Part shown: in pieces, positions 17,858 to 26,748 of the stretch
Layout of the letters: every line of letters begins with the position of its first letter
Position numbering within the stretch: position 1 is the first letter of the stretch
Source: an uncultured Lachnospiraceae bacterium
GTDB taxonomy: Bacteria; Bacillota; Clostridia; Lachnospirales; Lachnospiraceae
Direction: 5' to 3'
Assembly (NCBI GenBank): GCA_947628045.1
Contig: CANQYP010000004.1
Location: forward strand, 1 to 41,760
Length of the DNA: 41,760 bases
The notes under the pieces: generated by a model
Databases searched by the model: none
Told to the model about the DNA's origin: nothing
What the model saw: the letters and a program-made list of their open reading frames with translations, nothing else
Program-made: the position numbers and the translations under genes

Positions 17858-17886
17858 AAGAATTAATATAAATCTTTCGGAATTAT
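17858..17886 (+). promoter_or_regulatory. Operator-like repeat copy 1 upstream of the XRE gene
   Basis: AAGAATTAATATAAATCTttcgGAATTAT; imperfect dyad AAGAnTTAnnnnTAAnTCTT. Confidence 0.55.
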
Positions 17887-17894
17887 TTTTAATC

Positions 17895-18710
17895 TTACCG
17901 CTCCAGCTCCCCGAGCGTCCCAAACGTATACCCCATCTCCTCCCACTTTGTCAGCAGCTCATCGAGGATCGCGGCATTCGTGGAGGAGGTGTTGTGCAGC
18001 AGCACGATCGCGCCGGGGTGGATGCGCCCGAGCAGCTTGTCAAACGCCTCCTCCTTCGAGGGCTGGTCGTCCTGATACCAGTCCACGTAGGCAAGGCTCC
18101 AGAAGAAGGTCTGATAGCCGAGCTGCTGCGCCATCTTCAGGTTACTCTCGCTGTACTTGCCCTGCGGCGGGCGGTAATAGCGCGCCAGCTCCTGCCCGGT
18201 CGCCTCCCGGAACGCGCTCTCCAGGTCTTTGATCTCCTTCTCGAACGACGCCATATCCGAGATTTTCGACATATCCGGGTGGTGCATCGTATGATTGCCG
18301 ACCGTGTGCCCCTCCGCGACGATCTGCCGCACAAGCTCCGGATTATCGTTGATAAAATTTCCGACTGCAAAGAACGTCGCGTGCACGCCGTGCTTTTTCA
18401 GCGCCGCGAGGATCGCGGGCGTGTTGCCGTTCTCGTAGCCGCAGTCGAAGGTCAGATAAAGAACCTTCTCGTCCGTGTCCCGCGCAAACCACGCGTCATA
18501 CTGTGCCAGCTCCTCGTACGTGGCGTTCCCCACCGGCTGTTCGCCCTCTTGCTGAAAGCTCAGCCCCCAGTTTCCCTCCGCGGACGCCGGGGAAGTCCGA
18601 AGTGTCCGCTCCACGCGCGCCGCCATGCGCCCCGCAAAAAAAGCCGCAGCAAAGATCACAAGCACCGCAGCCTTTTTCCATTGATTTATCTTTTCCATTT
18701 TCCAGATCAT
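17895..18710 (-). CDS. pdaA: Polysaccharide deacetylase, PdaA-like
   Basis: YLTFDCGYENGNTPAILAALKKHGVHATFFAVGNF, EGHTVGNHTMHHPDMSK, YRPPQGKYSE, HPGAIVLLHNTSSTNAAIL. Confidence 0.9.
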   Translation of the reverse strand: MIWKMEKINQWKKAAVLVIFAAAFFAGRMAARVERTLRTSPASAEGNWGLSFQQEGEQPVGNATYEELAQYDAWFARDTDEKVLYLTFDCGYENGNTPAILAALKKHGVHATFFAVGNFINDNPELVRQIVAEGHTVGNHTMHHPDMSKISDMASFEKEIKDLESAFREATGQELARYYRPPQGKYSESNLKMAQQLGYQTFFWSLAYVDWYQDDQPSKEEAFDKLLGRIHPGAIVLLHNTSSTNAAILDELLTKWEEMGYTFGTLGELER

Positions 18711-18879
18711 TTCGACGCTCCGAGCAATTCCCTCACAGCAGTCTATGTCCCGAGATCGGAAATTATGTACCTGTCTTACACGTTTCTCCTCTGTGATAAC
18801 AGCTCCCTTGCCAGAAAAACGCTCCATTCCCACGCGAACTGTTCAATGTCAGAATGTCGTCCAGAATCATGCAGCAGCG

Positions 18880-20589
18880 TCAGGACGCCTGCCCGATCCC
18901 GTTCTGGATCGCCGCCCACACACTGTCCCTCTGGTTCCCGAGCACCCACTCCGCGATGCCGCCGAGGTCGTACTCGCCCACGAGTCCGGCGCGCGCCGCC
19001 ACCGACGCCTCGTCCTCCAGCCAGATCTGGCAGAGCCGTCCCTCCTCGTCCGTCCACTCGGCGTACTGCTGCCCGGTGCTCTCGTCATAGGCGGGCGTCG
19101 CTCCCGCCGCGGCAACGATCTGCGCCGCCTGTTCCATCGACACAGCCTCGCTCGTCACCTGACTCGTGCCGTCGTCGAGCGTCTGCGTGTACCAGAGCCT
19201 GGAGTAGAACGGAATCGCGCTGATCAGCTTGTCCTTCGGAACCTCCGTCAGCATGTTTTCGATGCCTGTGATCTCGAAATCCATCGACGCCACGCTCCCC
19301 ACGATATCCGAACCGGCGTAATGCTCGTCGTACCCCATCACGATCACGTAATCGCAGACAGCGCCGAGCTCGTCCCTGTGGTAATGCCGTGAGAAATCCA
19401 TCGGAACCGGCACGTCCACCGAGAGCACGATCTGGTTCTTCCGGCACAGGATCGAGAGCTCGCGCATGAACTGCGCATAATCGTACCCTGCCTCCTGCGC
19501 GATCGCCTCGAGGTCAATGTTGATCCCGTCAAAGCCGAGCTCCAGCGCCTGATTCACAAGATAATTCTGCAAGGTCTGCCGCGCCTGCCGCGAGGCGAGC
19601 ACCGCCGTCGTGCTGACGTCCTCGCTGAAATTGCTGACCAGCGCCCACACCTGCAGTCCCGCTGCATGCGCCCGCTCCACATAAGATGCGTCCGCGAACG
19701 ACTGGACATTCCCGGCGTTATCGCTCAGGAAATACCAGGTCGGCGAGACCACGTTGACGCCGGTGACGCCCGCGAGATCCTGCTCGAGATTCGCGTTCAT
19801 CTCCGGATAATCGATCTGGTGCCACACGAGATTCACTCGCCCCTCCTGACGGATCGACGGATATTCCGCATGGTAATATGTCTCTGTCGTGACCGTCTCG
19901 ACCCCCTTGCCGAGCCGGCTGTTCTTCACGTAGCCGATGTACCCGTCCGGCGTCAGGATCTGCGACCATTTCTGCATCTGCTCCAGAACCGTGACCTGCG
20001 TCCCCGCCGTCACCTTCGTGAGGATCGGGCTCTTGATCCCGCCCTGATAGCGCACCGCGCTGCCGTGTTTCATCTCCGCCGACTGCACCTGCGTGCTCCC
20101 GAACGTCACAAGCACACGCGGCGGCGCGTCAAAGACCTCGCACTTCAGATCCGAATACTGCTGCATAAAATTCGCCGACAGGAACATGCCCGAGGACGTC
20201 GTCTTCAGCACCTCATACCCGGCGTCAAAGCTTTCGCCGTCCACCATATAAGCCGTGCTGTTCGGCGCAAACTCAAAGGTCTGCTCCGCTGTCGTGAACA
20301 GGAGCAGCCCGACGGACGCGTCCCAGTGAAACCGCGGATTCAGCTCCCGCTGCACCAGCGCATAGTCCAGGTACACGCTCCCGTCAAGGATCAAGGCGCG
20401 CTCCTGCGCCACATGGTCCTGCACGACCACCGCCGCCTCATTCTCCCCGAGCGCGCCGAAGTAATCCTCCGGGCTCATATGTCTGCCGCTTGGCGTATAC
20501 TTCACAATGCACACCACGAGGATCGCGAGGATGCCTATCCCCGCGATCACCGCCGCGAGCATTTGAAACGATCTGTTGTCCGACTTCAT
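18880..20589 (-). CDS. Membrane-anchored glycoside hydrolase family 18-type protein with SH3-like region
   Basis: N-terminal TM segment; LGFDGINIDLEAIAQEAGYDYAQFMRELS; VIVMGYDEHYAGSDIVGSVAS; IPFYSRLWY. Confidence 0.88.
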   Translation of the reverse strand: MKSDNRSFQMLAAVIAGIGILAILVVCIVKYTPSGRHMSPEDYFGALGENEAAVVVQDHVAQERALILDGSVYLDYALVQRELNPRFHWDASVGLLLFTTAEQTFEFAPNSTAYMVDGESFDAGYEVLKTTSSGMFLSANFMQQYSDLKCEVFDAPPRVLVTFGSTQVQSAEMKHGSAVRYQGGIKSPILTKVTAGTQVTVLEQMQKWSQILTPDGYIGYVKNSRLGKGVETVTTETYYHAEYPSIRQEGRVNLVWHQIDYPEMNANLEQDLAGVTGVNVVSPTWYFLSDNAGNVQSFADASYVERAHAAGLQVWALVSNFSEDVSTTAVLASRQARQTLQNYLVNQALELGFDGINIDLEAIAQEAGYDYAQFMRELSILCRKNQIVLSVDVPVPMDFSRHYHRDELGAVCDYVIVMGYDEHYAGSDIVGSVASMDFEITGIENMLTEVPKDKLISAIPFYSRLWYTQTLDDGTSQVTSEAVSMEQAAQIVAAAGATPAYDESTGQQYAEWTDEEGRLCQIWLEDEASVAARAGLVGEYDLGGIAEWVLGNQRDSVWAAIQNGIGQAS

Positions 20590-20883
20590 CGCTGTATGTC
20601 CCCCTTCACTGCGCTCCCGCCGCGTCTTTTGCGGCGGCACAGCGTCCGTTATCCAAAACATCTTATCATAACATCAGGAAATCCGTCATGATTTTCAATG
20701 TTTTTTCATAAAAAAATAAGAAAATGCATTAAGGGAATCCCGGTACGGGCTGCTTTTCCTTTCTCTATGATTCCGGTTCTTTTGTACTGACATGAGATTA
20801 GACTGTTTTTCGAGCCCTGCCGCGATCATCGTGCTGCGCAGATTTTCCGTGATATATTATTTCCTGGTTTATAAATTATTTAC

Positions 20884-20912
20884 TTGCGCGAAAAACAGAA
20901 ATTGATTATAAT
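20884..20912 (+). promoter_or_regulatory. Candidate promoter reading rightwards
   Basis: TTGCGC, 17 bp, TATAAT (20907-20912). Confidence 0.4.
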
Positions 20913-21057
20913 GCGTAAAAGAAGTCTGAAAGGTATGTCGGATACCGCCTGCGGGAGCGATACAGCGCGCGGATGCCGGACGTCGCGGGACAGAATCGGC
21001 TGTGCCTGACCTCCTTTCCTTTTCTGATTTGCGGTCTTTACATCCTTTCTACTTTGT

Positions 21058-21086
21058 ATTATAATCAATAAGAGCATGATAATCAA
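21058..21086 (-). promoter_or_regulatory. Candidate promoter reading leftwards
   Basis: TTGATT, 17 bp, TATAAT; -10 region is an inverted repeat of 20901-20912. Confidence 0.5.
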
Positions 21087-21180
21087 GTGTTTTTTGATAT
21101 TTATTTTCAAAATGTATACTCTGCGCGTTTCTGCCGGGGTAAAATGGGACTGCATGGCTGAACTGTAACATTTTATCCAC

Positions 21181-21210
21181 TTTACATATCGGCATAAATG
21201 CGTATATAAT
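21181..21210 (+). promoter_or_regulatory. mecA promoter
   Basis: TTTACA, 18 bp, TATAAT. Confidence 0.6.
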
Positions 21211-21258
21211 AGTAGTGACGACAGAGGTTTTATTCTCACCGGGTAAGGAAGTGATTGA

Positions 21259-22026
21259 ATGAAGATTGAAAAAATCAACGACAGGCAAATTCGCTGCACT
21301 CTGACAAGAGAAGATCTCGCGAACAGAGAGATCAAGCTGAGCGAGCTCGCATACGGTTCGGATAAAGCAAAGGCGCTTTTCCAGGACATGATGCAGGTTG
21401 CCGCGCAGGATTTTGGTTTTGAGGCGGACAATACCCCGCTTGTGATAGAGGCAGTCCCGGTTTCCATGGACGCGCTGATCCTGATCATCACGAAGGTGGA
21501 CGATCCGGAGGAGCTTGACACCCGATTTTCGCGTTTTTCCCCGGAGGATCTGCAGGGGGAGAATTATTCCTTCTCTGACCTCAGAGAACGGATCGAGGGC
21601 GCCGACGGTATCCTGGATCTGATCAAGAAGATCTCCGAGGCGCGCAAGCGCGCGGCACAGCAGGCGCAGAAACCGGCGCAGCAGGCAGAGTCCGCCCAGG
21701 TCTCCGTTGAGGACGACGAGGAGGTGCGCCGCCTGACGCGGTTCTATCTGTTCCATTCGCTCGACGACGCGATCCGTGCCGCGGGCGTGGTCGGACCGAT
21801 CTACAGCGGACCGAATTCCCTGTACAAGAATCCGGAGAACGGCGAATTTTATCTTCTTCTCGAGAAAGCGGAGAGCTCCGCAGAGCAGTTCAACAAGATC
21901 TGCAACGTCCTCTCCGAGTACGCGTCGCCCTGCAAGTTCACGCCGGGTATGGAGGCGCACTTCACCGAGCACATGGAAACGATCGTCGCGGAGCACGCGC
22001 TGCAGAGCCTGTATGAACTCCGATAG
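21259..22026 (+). CDS. mecA: Adaptor protein MecA
   Basis: MKIEKINDRQIRCTLTREDLANREIKLSELAYGSDKAKALFQDMM; C-terminal FSSLDD-like and EYASPCKFTPGMEAHFTEHMETIVAEHAL regions. Confidence 0.95.
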   Translation: MKIEKINDRQIRCTLTREDLANREIKLSELAYGSDKAKALFQDMMQVAAQDFGFEADNTPLVIEAVPVSMDALILIITKVDDPEELDTRFSRFSPEDLQGENYSFSDLRERIEGADGILDLIKKISEARKRAAQQAQKPAQQAESAQVSVEDDEEVRRLTRFYLFHSLDDAIRAAGVVGPIYSGPNSLYKNPENGEFYLLLEKAESSAEQFNKICNVLSEYASPCKFTPGMEAHFTEHMETIVAEHALQSLYELR

Positions 22027-22089
22027 GATTCGCTGCGCGGTGACACGGCAGAGGCTGTCGCATAAAAGAATATCACGCCTATGATAAAC

Positions 22090-22119
22090 GGACTTGCCAC
22101 AGCTGTGGCAGGTCCTTTT
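22090..22119 (+). terminator. mecA terminator
   Basis: GGACttGCCACAGCTGTGGCagGTCC followed by TTTTG. Confidence 0.85.
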
Positions 22120-22149
22120 GTTTCCAAAAAAATTTTCCCGGAAAATGAA

Positions 22150-22188
22150 ACTGCCGCGGGACTCAAAAGGGGAATCCCACGGCAGTTC
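22150..22188 (-). terminator. Hairpin downstream of nrdD
   Basis: Minus strand ggaactgccgtgggattcccc...gagtcccgcggcagtttcatttt. Confidence 0.65.
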
Positions 22189-22224
22189 CATATTTATGAG
22201 TAGGTTTAGAAATATGGCAATTGA

Positions 22225-24753
22225 TTACGCGTTCGACACAGACCGGTCGACATAGCGCTTGATGTTCGACGCATTCACATACTTGTCGACCACTCCGTCG
22301 TGCAGCACGATCAGCGTCGGCGCCTGCATGATGCCGTACTGGCTAACGAGGTCGAGATTCTCCTCCGCATCCACCAGCTCATACGGTTCGTCCTTGAGCA
22401 TCTCCTTGGCGATCTTGCAGTTCGGACAGGTCTTCGTCGTGAAGAGGAAACGTGTCGCATGGACGTCTGTGCCCTGCGCAGCTGTCGTCTCCGCCTGCGC
22501 ATTCTCCGCTGCGGGCTGCGCGGATGTCTCCGCTTTCTGCGCGCGCTCTCTCTTCCCGGCAGCCTCGCCCGTTTCTGCCGACACGGTCACATTCGCGCCC
22601 GCGCGGTACATCGGCTGATCCTCCACCACCTTACCGTCTCTCTTCAGGCGGGAATTCGGGATATCGTAGAGCTTGCGGTCCGCGTACTCCTGCGTCTTGC
22701 CGTCGTTCCAGTTCTGCACCGGACGGTAGTAACCGGTGATCCGGCTGTAGACCTCCGTCGGCTGTCCGCAGATCGGGCAGACCTTCTGCTCGCCGTCAAG
22801 ATAGCCGTGGTCGCGGCAGATCGAGTAAGTCGGCGACATCGTATAATACGGCAGCTTGTAGTTCTCAGCGATCTTGCGCACAAGGTTCGCCGCCGCCTTC
22901 CAATCCGGGAGCCGCTCGCCCAGGAACGCGTGGAACACGGTTCCCGAAGTGTAGAGCGTCTGCAGCTCATCCTGAATGTCAAGCGCATCGAAGATATCCG
23001 CCGTGTAGTTCACCGGCAAATGCGAACTGTTCGTATAGTAAGGCGTCTTGTCCTGCGTCGGTCCCGGATTCACCGCTCCGACCTCTCCGCCCGCCGTGAT
23101 GATCTCCGGCCAGCGCGCCTTGTCGTGTTTCGCCAGACGGTATGTCGTGGACTCCGCCGGCGTCGCCTCGAGGTTGTACAGATCGCCGTACATCTCCTGA
23201 TACGTCACCAGGCGCTCTCTCATATGGTTCAGCACGTCCTTCGCAAACTGCTGCGTCTCCGGGTGCGTCAGATCCTTGCGCAGCCAGTTGGCGTTCAGAC
23301 CCGCCTCGTTCATGCCGATCAGCCCGATCGTCGAGAAATGGTTGCCAAACGAGCCAAGGTAGCGTTTCGTGTACGGATAAAGTCCTTCATCCAGCAGTTT
23401 CGTGATGACTTCGCGCTTGATCTTCAGGGAACGCGCCGCGATATCCATCATGTGGTCGAGCCTGCGGTAGAAATCCTTCTCATTCGAGGCAAGGTACGCG
23501 ATGCGCGGGATGTTGATCGTCACCACGCCGACGCTGCCCGTGCTCTCGCCGGAGCCGAAGAAGCCGCCCATCTTTTTGCGCAGCTCGCGCAGATCCAGAC
23601 GCAGACGGCAGCACATGCTGCGCACGTCGCTCGGCTGCATATCGCTGTTGATATAGTTCGAGAAATACGGCGTCCCGTACTTGGCGGTCATCGTGAAGAG
23701 GAGCTTGTTGTTCTCCGTCTCGGACCAGTCAAAATCCCTTGTGATCGAATAGGTAGGAATCGGATACTGGAACCCGCGCCCCTGCGCGTCGCCCTCGATC
23801 ATCGTCTCGATGAAGGCTTTGTTGATCATATCCATTTCCTTCTTGCAGTCCTTGTAACAGAAATCCATCTCCTTGCCGCCCACGATCGCCGGCAGCTCCG
23901 CCAGATCGTTCGGAACGGTCCAGTCGAGCGTAATGTTGGAGAACGGCGCCTGCGTGCCCCAGCGGCTCGGCGTATTCACACCGTAGACAAAGGACTCAAT
24001 GCACTTCTTGACCTCTGGATAGCTGAGGTTGTCCACCTTGACAAACGGCGCAAGGTAGGTATCAAACGACGAGAACGCCTGCGCGCCCGCCCACTCATTC
24101 TGCATGATGCCGAGGAAATTCACCATCTGATTGCACAGCACGGAAAGATGCTTTGCCGGAGCCGAGGTGATCTTCCCCTTGATCCCCCCTAAGCCCTCCT
24201 GGATCAGCTGCTTGAGCGACCAGCCCGCGCAGTACCCGGTCAGCATCGAAAGGTCGTGGATATGGATATCCGCGTTGCGGTGCGCGTCCGCGATCTCCTG
24301 ATCGTAGATCTCAGACAGCCAGTAGTTCGCCGTCACCGCGCCGGAATTGCTCAGGATCAGACCGCCCACCGAGTAGGTGACCGTCGAATTCTCCTTCACA
24401 CGCCAGTCTTCCACCTTCACGTAGCTGTTCACGATCTCCTTGTAGTCGAGGATCGTGGACTTCATATTGCGGATCTTCTCCCGCTGCTTGCGATAAAGAA
24501 TATACGCCTTCGCAACCTCCGCGTACCCTGCCTGGATCAGCACCTGCTCGGCGCTGTCCTGTACGCTCTCGACGTCGATCAGACCGTCCTTGATCTTCTT
24601 CTGAAAATCAGCCGTCACGCGCAGCGCAAGCAGATCGATCATGTCATTGTTGTACTCCATCTGCTGCGCGTCAAATGCCTTCGCGATCGCCCCACTGATC
24701 TTCGACAGGTCAAACTCGGCAATCTCTCCGTCTCTCTTTACTACTTTGAACAC
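22225..24753 (-). CDS. nrdD: Anaerobic ribonucleoside-triphosphate reductase with C-terminal thioredoxin/glutaredoxin-like domain
   Basis: ATP-cone VFKVVKRDGEIAEFDLSKI; zinc site CRDHGYLDGEQKVCPICG; glycyl-radical region RITGYYRPVQNWNDGK; C-terminal FLFTTKTCPNCKIAKEML redoxin motif. GTG start at 24753 with ggagggg RBS. Confidence 0.95.
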   Translation of the reverse strand: MFKVVKRDGEIAEFDLSKISGAIAKAFDAQQMEYNNDMIDLLALRVTADFQKKIKDGLIDVESVQDSAEQVLIQAGYAEVAKAYILYRKQREKIRNMKSTILDYKEIVNSYVKVEDWRVKENSTVTYSVGGLILSNSGAVTANYWLSEIYDQEIADAHRNADIHIHDLSMLTGYCAGWSLKQLIQEGLGGIKGKITSAPAKHLSVLCNQMVNFLGIMQNEWAGAQAFSSFDTYLAPFVKVDNLSYPEVKKCIESFVYGVNTPSRWGTQAPFSNITLDWTVPNDLAELPAIVGGKEMDFCYKDCKKEMDMINKAFIETMIEGDAQGRGFQYPIPTYSITRDFDWSETENNKLLFTMTAKYGTPYFSNYINSDMQPSDVRSMCCRLRLDLRELRKKMGGFFGSGESTGSVGVVTINIPRIAYLASNEKDFYRRLDHMMDIAARSLKIKREVITKLLDEGLYPYTKRYLGSFGNHFSTIGLIGMNEAGLNANWLRKDLTHPETQQFAKDVLNHMRERLVTYQEMYGDLYNLEATPAESTTYRLAKHDKARWPEIITAGGEVGAVNPGPTQDKTPYYTNSSHLPVNYTADIFDALDIQDELQTLYTSGTVFHAFLGERLPDWKAAANLVRKIAENYKLPYYTMSPTYSICRDHGYLDGEQKVCPICGQPTEVYSRITGYYRPVQNWNDGKTQEYADRKLYDIPNSRLKRDGKVVEDQPMYRAGANVTVSAETGEAAGKRERAQKAETSAQPAAENAQAETTAAQGTDVHATRFLFTTKTCPNCKIAKEMLKDEPYELVDAEENLDLVSQYGIMQAPTLIVLHDGVVDKYVNASNIKRYVDRSVSNA

Positions 24754-24808
24754 TTCAAACCCCTCCCTGAAACACAGAAAAACATGTATCATTTGTACCG
24801 TGATTTTT

Positions 24809-24837
24809 ATTATAGCACTGCATATAAGGGAAGTCAA
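24809..24837 (-). promoter_or_regulatory. nrdD promoter
   Basis: Minus strand TTGACT, 17 bp, TATAAT. Confidence 0.7.
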
Positions 24838-24845
24838 CGGAAAAA

Positions 24846-24893
24846 ACACTACATATATGTGTCAATTTTGTTACATAACACAAAATATAGTGC
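24846..24893. promoter_or_regulatory. Tandem NrdR-box-like sites
   Basis: ACACTACATATATGTGT (24846-24862) and ACACAAAATATAGTGC (24878-24893), centres about 31-32 bp apart. Confidence 0.7.
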
Positions 24894-24973
24894 GAAATTT
24901 GACAAAAAATAATATGGAGTTTGGCAGGAAATAATGCGGAGTTTGGCAGAAAATAAGGTGGAGTTTGGCAGAC
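24886..24973. repeat. 22-bp tandem repeat, 4 copies, upstream of nrdD
   Basis: TTTGAC/TTTGGC anchors at 24898, 24920, 24942 and 24964; unit about aaataatgcggagtttggcaga. Confidence 0.92.
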
Positions 24974-24978
24974 AGGAA

Positions 24979-25013
24979 AAGGCGGCACGACCGAAGTCAC
25001 GCCGCCCTTTGAA
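24979..25013 (-). terminator. Terminator of the secreted repeat protein gene
   Basis: Minus strand aaagGGCGGCgTGACttcgGTCgtGCCGCCtttt with TTCG loop. Confidence 0.85.
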
Positions 25014-25053
25014 ATTATCGTTTGATTGTATTTGAAAATGCTGCTGGTATGAT

Positions 25054-26613
25054 TTACTGATCTCCAGGTCCCCATGTTTTTGTTCCAATATCAAAGCGAG
25101 CTCCGCAATATACGCAGGTATCTACATGACCACAATTGTCACCCGTGCAGCCATAATGTGCACATCTTCGTCCAAGCTTATGACCCGTTGTCGGAATCTC
25201 GCTGGTTGAAAGCACCTCGTTGCAAACGGTGCAGTAGGTTTCTTCAGTTCCTGTCACCCCGCAGGTAGGTGTCTTGGTAACTCTTGTCGCATGGATATGA
25301 CCTAAACGCGCCACTGTTCTGGTCTTCATCTCTCCGCAAACCTTACAGGTCGCTGTTTCCAGACCCTCTTCTTCACAGGTCGCCGCCTTCGTCGTTGTCC
25401 AACCGTCATAGCTGTGACAACCTGTCGCCGGAATCTCCACGGTGGTCGAGGTGCCGCAACCATATGCACAATAAACGGTCTTTTCTCCTGCTGTATTACA
25501 GGTTGCCTCTCTGACCATTAACTCTTTACCGTGGAAATCGTGTCCCTGTTTCCCTGTGTTCGATCTCACATGTCCGCAGACGTTACATGTCTCATCTACG
25601 CACGGGAAAGGACTGCTATATACATGGCTGCCGTAACCGGTCGACTTCGTGTATCTCACTCCGCATCTCGTGCACTCTTCCGTGACCTTGCCCGCTTTCA
25701 GACAGGTTCCCGTCTCTGTCAGTGCCTCTACCGTCTGGAGATCATGACCCAACGGATCAATAATCTTCTGGCTGCCCTTTGTCTCACCGCAAATGGTGCA
25801 GCGCTGGATCTTATAACCTACCGTCTTGCAGCCCGGCTCTACGGTAACCACCCAGTCATACACATGCTCACACGCCTTCGGCTCTTCCGGCGCCGGTGCG
25901 GGCGCCGGGGTCTTTTCAACCTTCGGAGCTACCGGCTCTGTGACGGTCGTCTGCGGCTCACTTTCCGATTCCTCAACCTTCGGAGCTGCCGACTCTGTAA
26001 CGGTCGGCTGCGGCTCTTCCGCCTTCGGAGCTGTCGGCTCTGTAACAGTCGGCTGCGACTCCGTCTTCGGAGCCTCGGAAACGACCTTTGTCTCTACCTT
26101 CGGAGCAGTCGGCTGCGGAGCTGCTACCTGCGTAGCCACCGTCTGAGGCGCAGTCGGCTGCGGTGCAACTGCCTGCGGAGCCACCGTTTGAGGCTCGGTC
26201 GGCTGCGGTGCAACTGCCTGCGGAGCTGCTGCTGCAGACTCAACACTGGAAACGACCGGCTCTGCTGCCGGAACAGCCGCCGTCGGAGCGGGTGCTGCCG
26301 GAGCTACCGCGATCGGAGCCACTGCCGGAGCAGCTGTTTCTACTGCCTGCGGAGCTGCCGTCGTCTCTGCATTTGCAGACGCGCTGACGGTATCTGCCGC
26401 CGCTGCCTTCGCAGCTTTCTTCTTTGCCTTCTTTGTCGCTTTATTTGTCTTGTTGGTTTTCTTTGTGGATTTCTTCTTATTCTTCTTGGACTTCTTCGTC
26501 TTCTTGCTCGCGGTGGTCTTCGCGGCAACCGGAAGTACCGTGACCTCTGCCGACATACTGAATGTCAGCATTGCAATGATAAGTAAGCACAGGATTCTAC
26601 TCTTTCTCTTCAT
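25054..26613 (-). CDS. Secreted repeat protein with Pro/Ala/Thr-rich stalk and CxxCG repeats
   Basis: Signal peptide MKRKSRILCLLIIAMLTFSMSAEVTVLPVAA; Lys-rich then PQPTAPQTVAPQ/TVTEPTAPKVEE stalk; repeated CxxCG units (CTICGETKGSQKI, CKVCGEMKTRTVARLGHIHATRVTKTPTCGVTGTEETYCTVC). Confidence 0.88.
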   Translation of the reverse strand: MKRKSRILCLLIIAMLTFSMSAEVTVLPVAAKTTASKKTKKSKKNKKKSTKKTNKTNKATKKAKKKAAKAAAADTVSASANAETTAAPQAVETAAPAVAPIAVAPAAPAPTAAVPAAEPVVSSVESAAAAPQAVAPQPTEPQTVAPQAVAPQPTAPQTVATQVAAPQPTAPKVETKVVSEAPKTESQPTVTEPTAPKAEEPQPTVTESAAPKVEESESEPQTTVTEPVAPKVEKTPAPAPAPEEPKACEHVYDWVVTVEPGCKTVGYKIQRCTICGETKGSQKIIDPLGHDLQTVEALTETGTCLKAGKVTEECTRCGVRYTKSTGYGSHVYSSPFPCVDETCNVCGHVRSNTGKQGHDFHGKELMVREATCNTAGEKTVYCAYGCGTSTTVEIPATGCHSYDGWTTTKAATCEEEGLETATCKVCGEMKTRTVARLGHIHATRVTKTPTCGVTGTEETYCTVCNEVLSTSEIPTTGHKLGRRCAHYGCTGDNCGHVDTCVYCGARFDIGTKTWGPGDQ

Positions 26614-26702
26614 TACAGATTCCTCCCTTCGGTTTTCAAACCTTCCTTGATTGTTTTGAATGTGCAATCACTGCAAAAGCAGAAAACACAGGAGATAAAA
26701 AA

Positions 26703-26735
26703 GACCGTCAAAATCACAGCTATGTGATAACGGTC
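26703..26735 (-). terminator. Riboswitch expression-platform terminator
   Basis: Minus strand GACCGTtATCACAtagcTGTGATtttgACGGTC followed by TTTTTT. Confidence 0.85.
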
Positions 26736-26748
26736 GTCAAAACCCTCG

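Noticed and set aside
24886-24973. 22-bp repeat as a CRISPR array
   Set aside because: Units are contiguous with no spacers, and no cas-like gene is visible.
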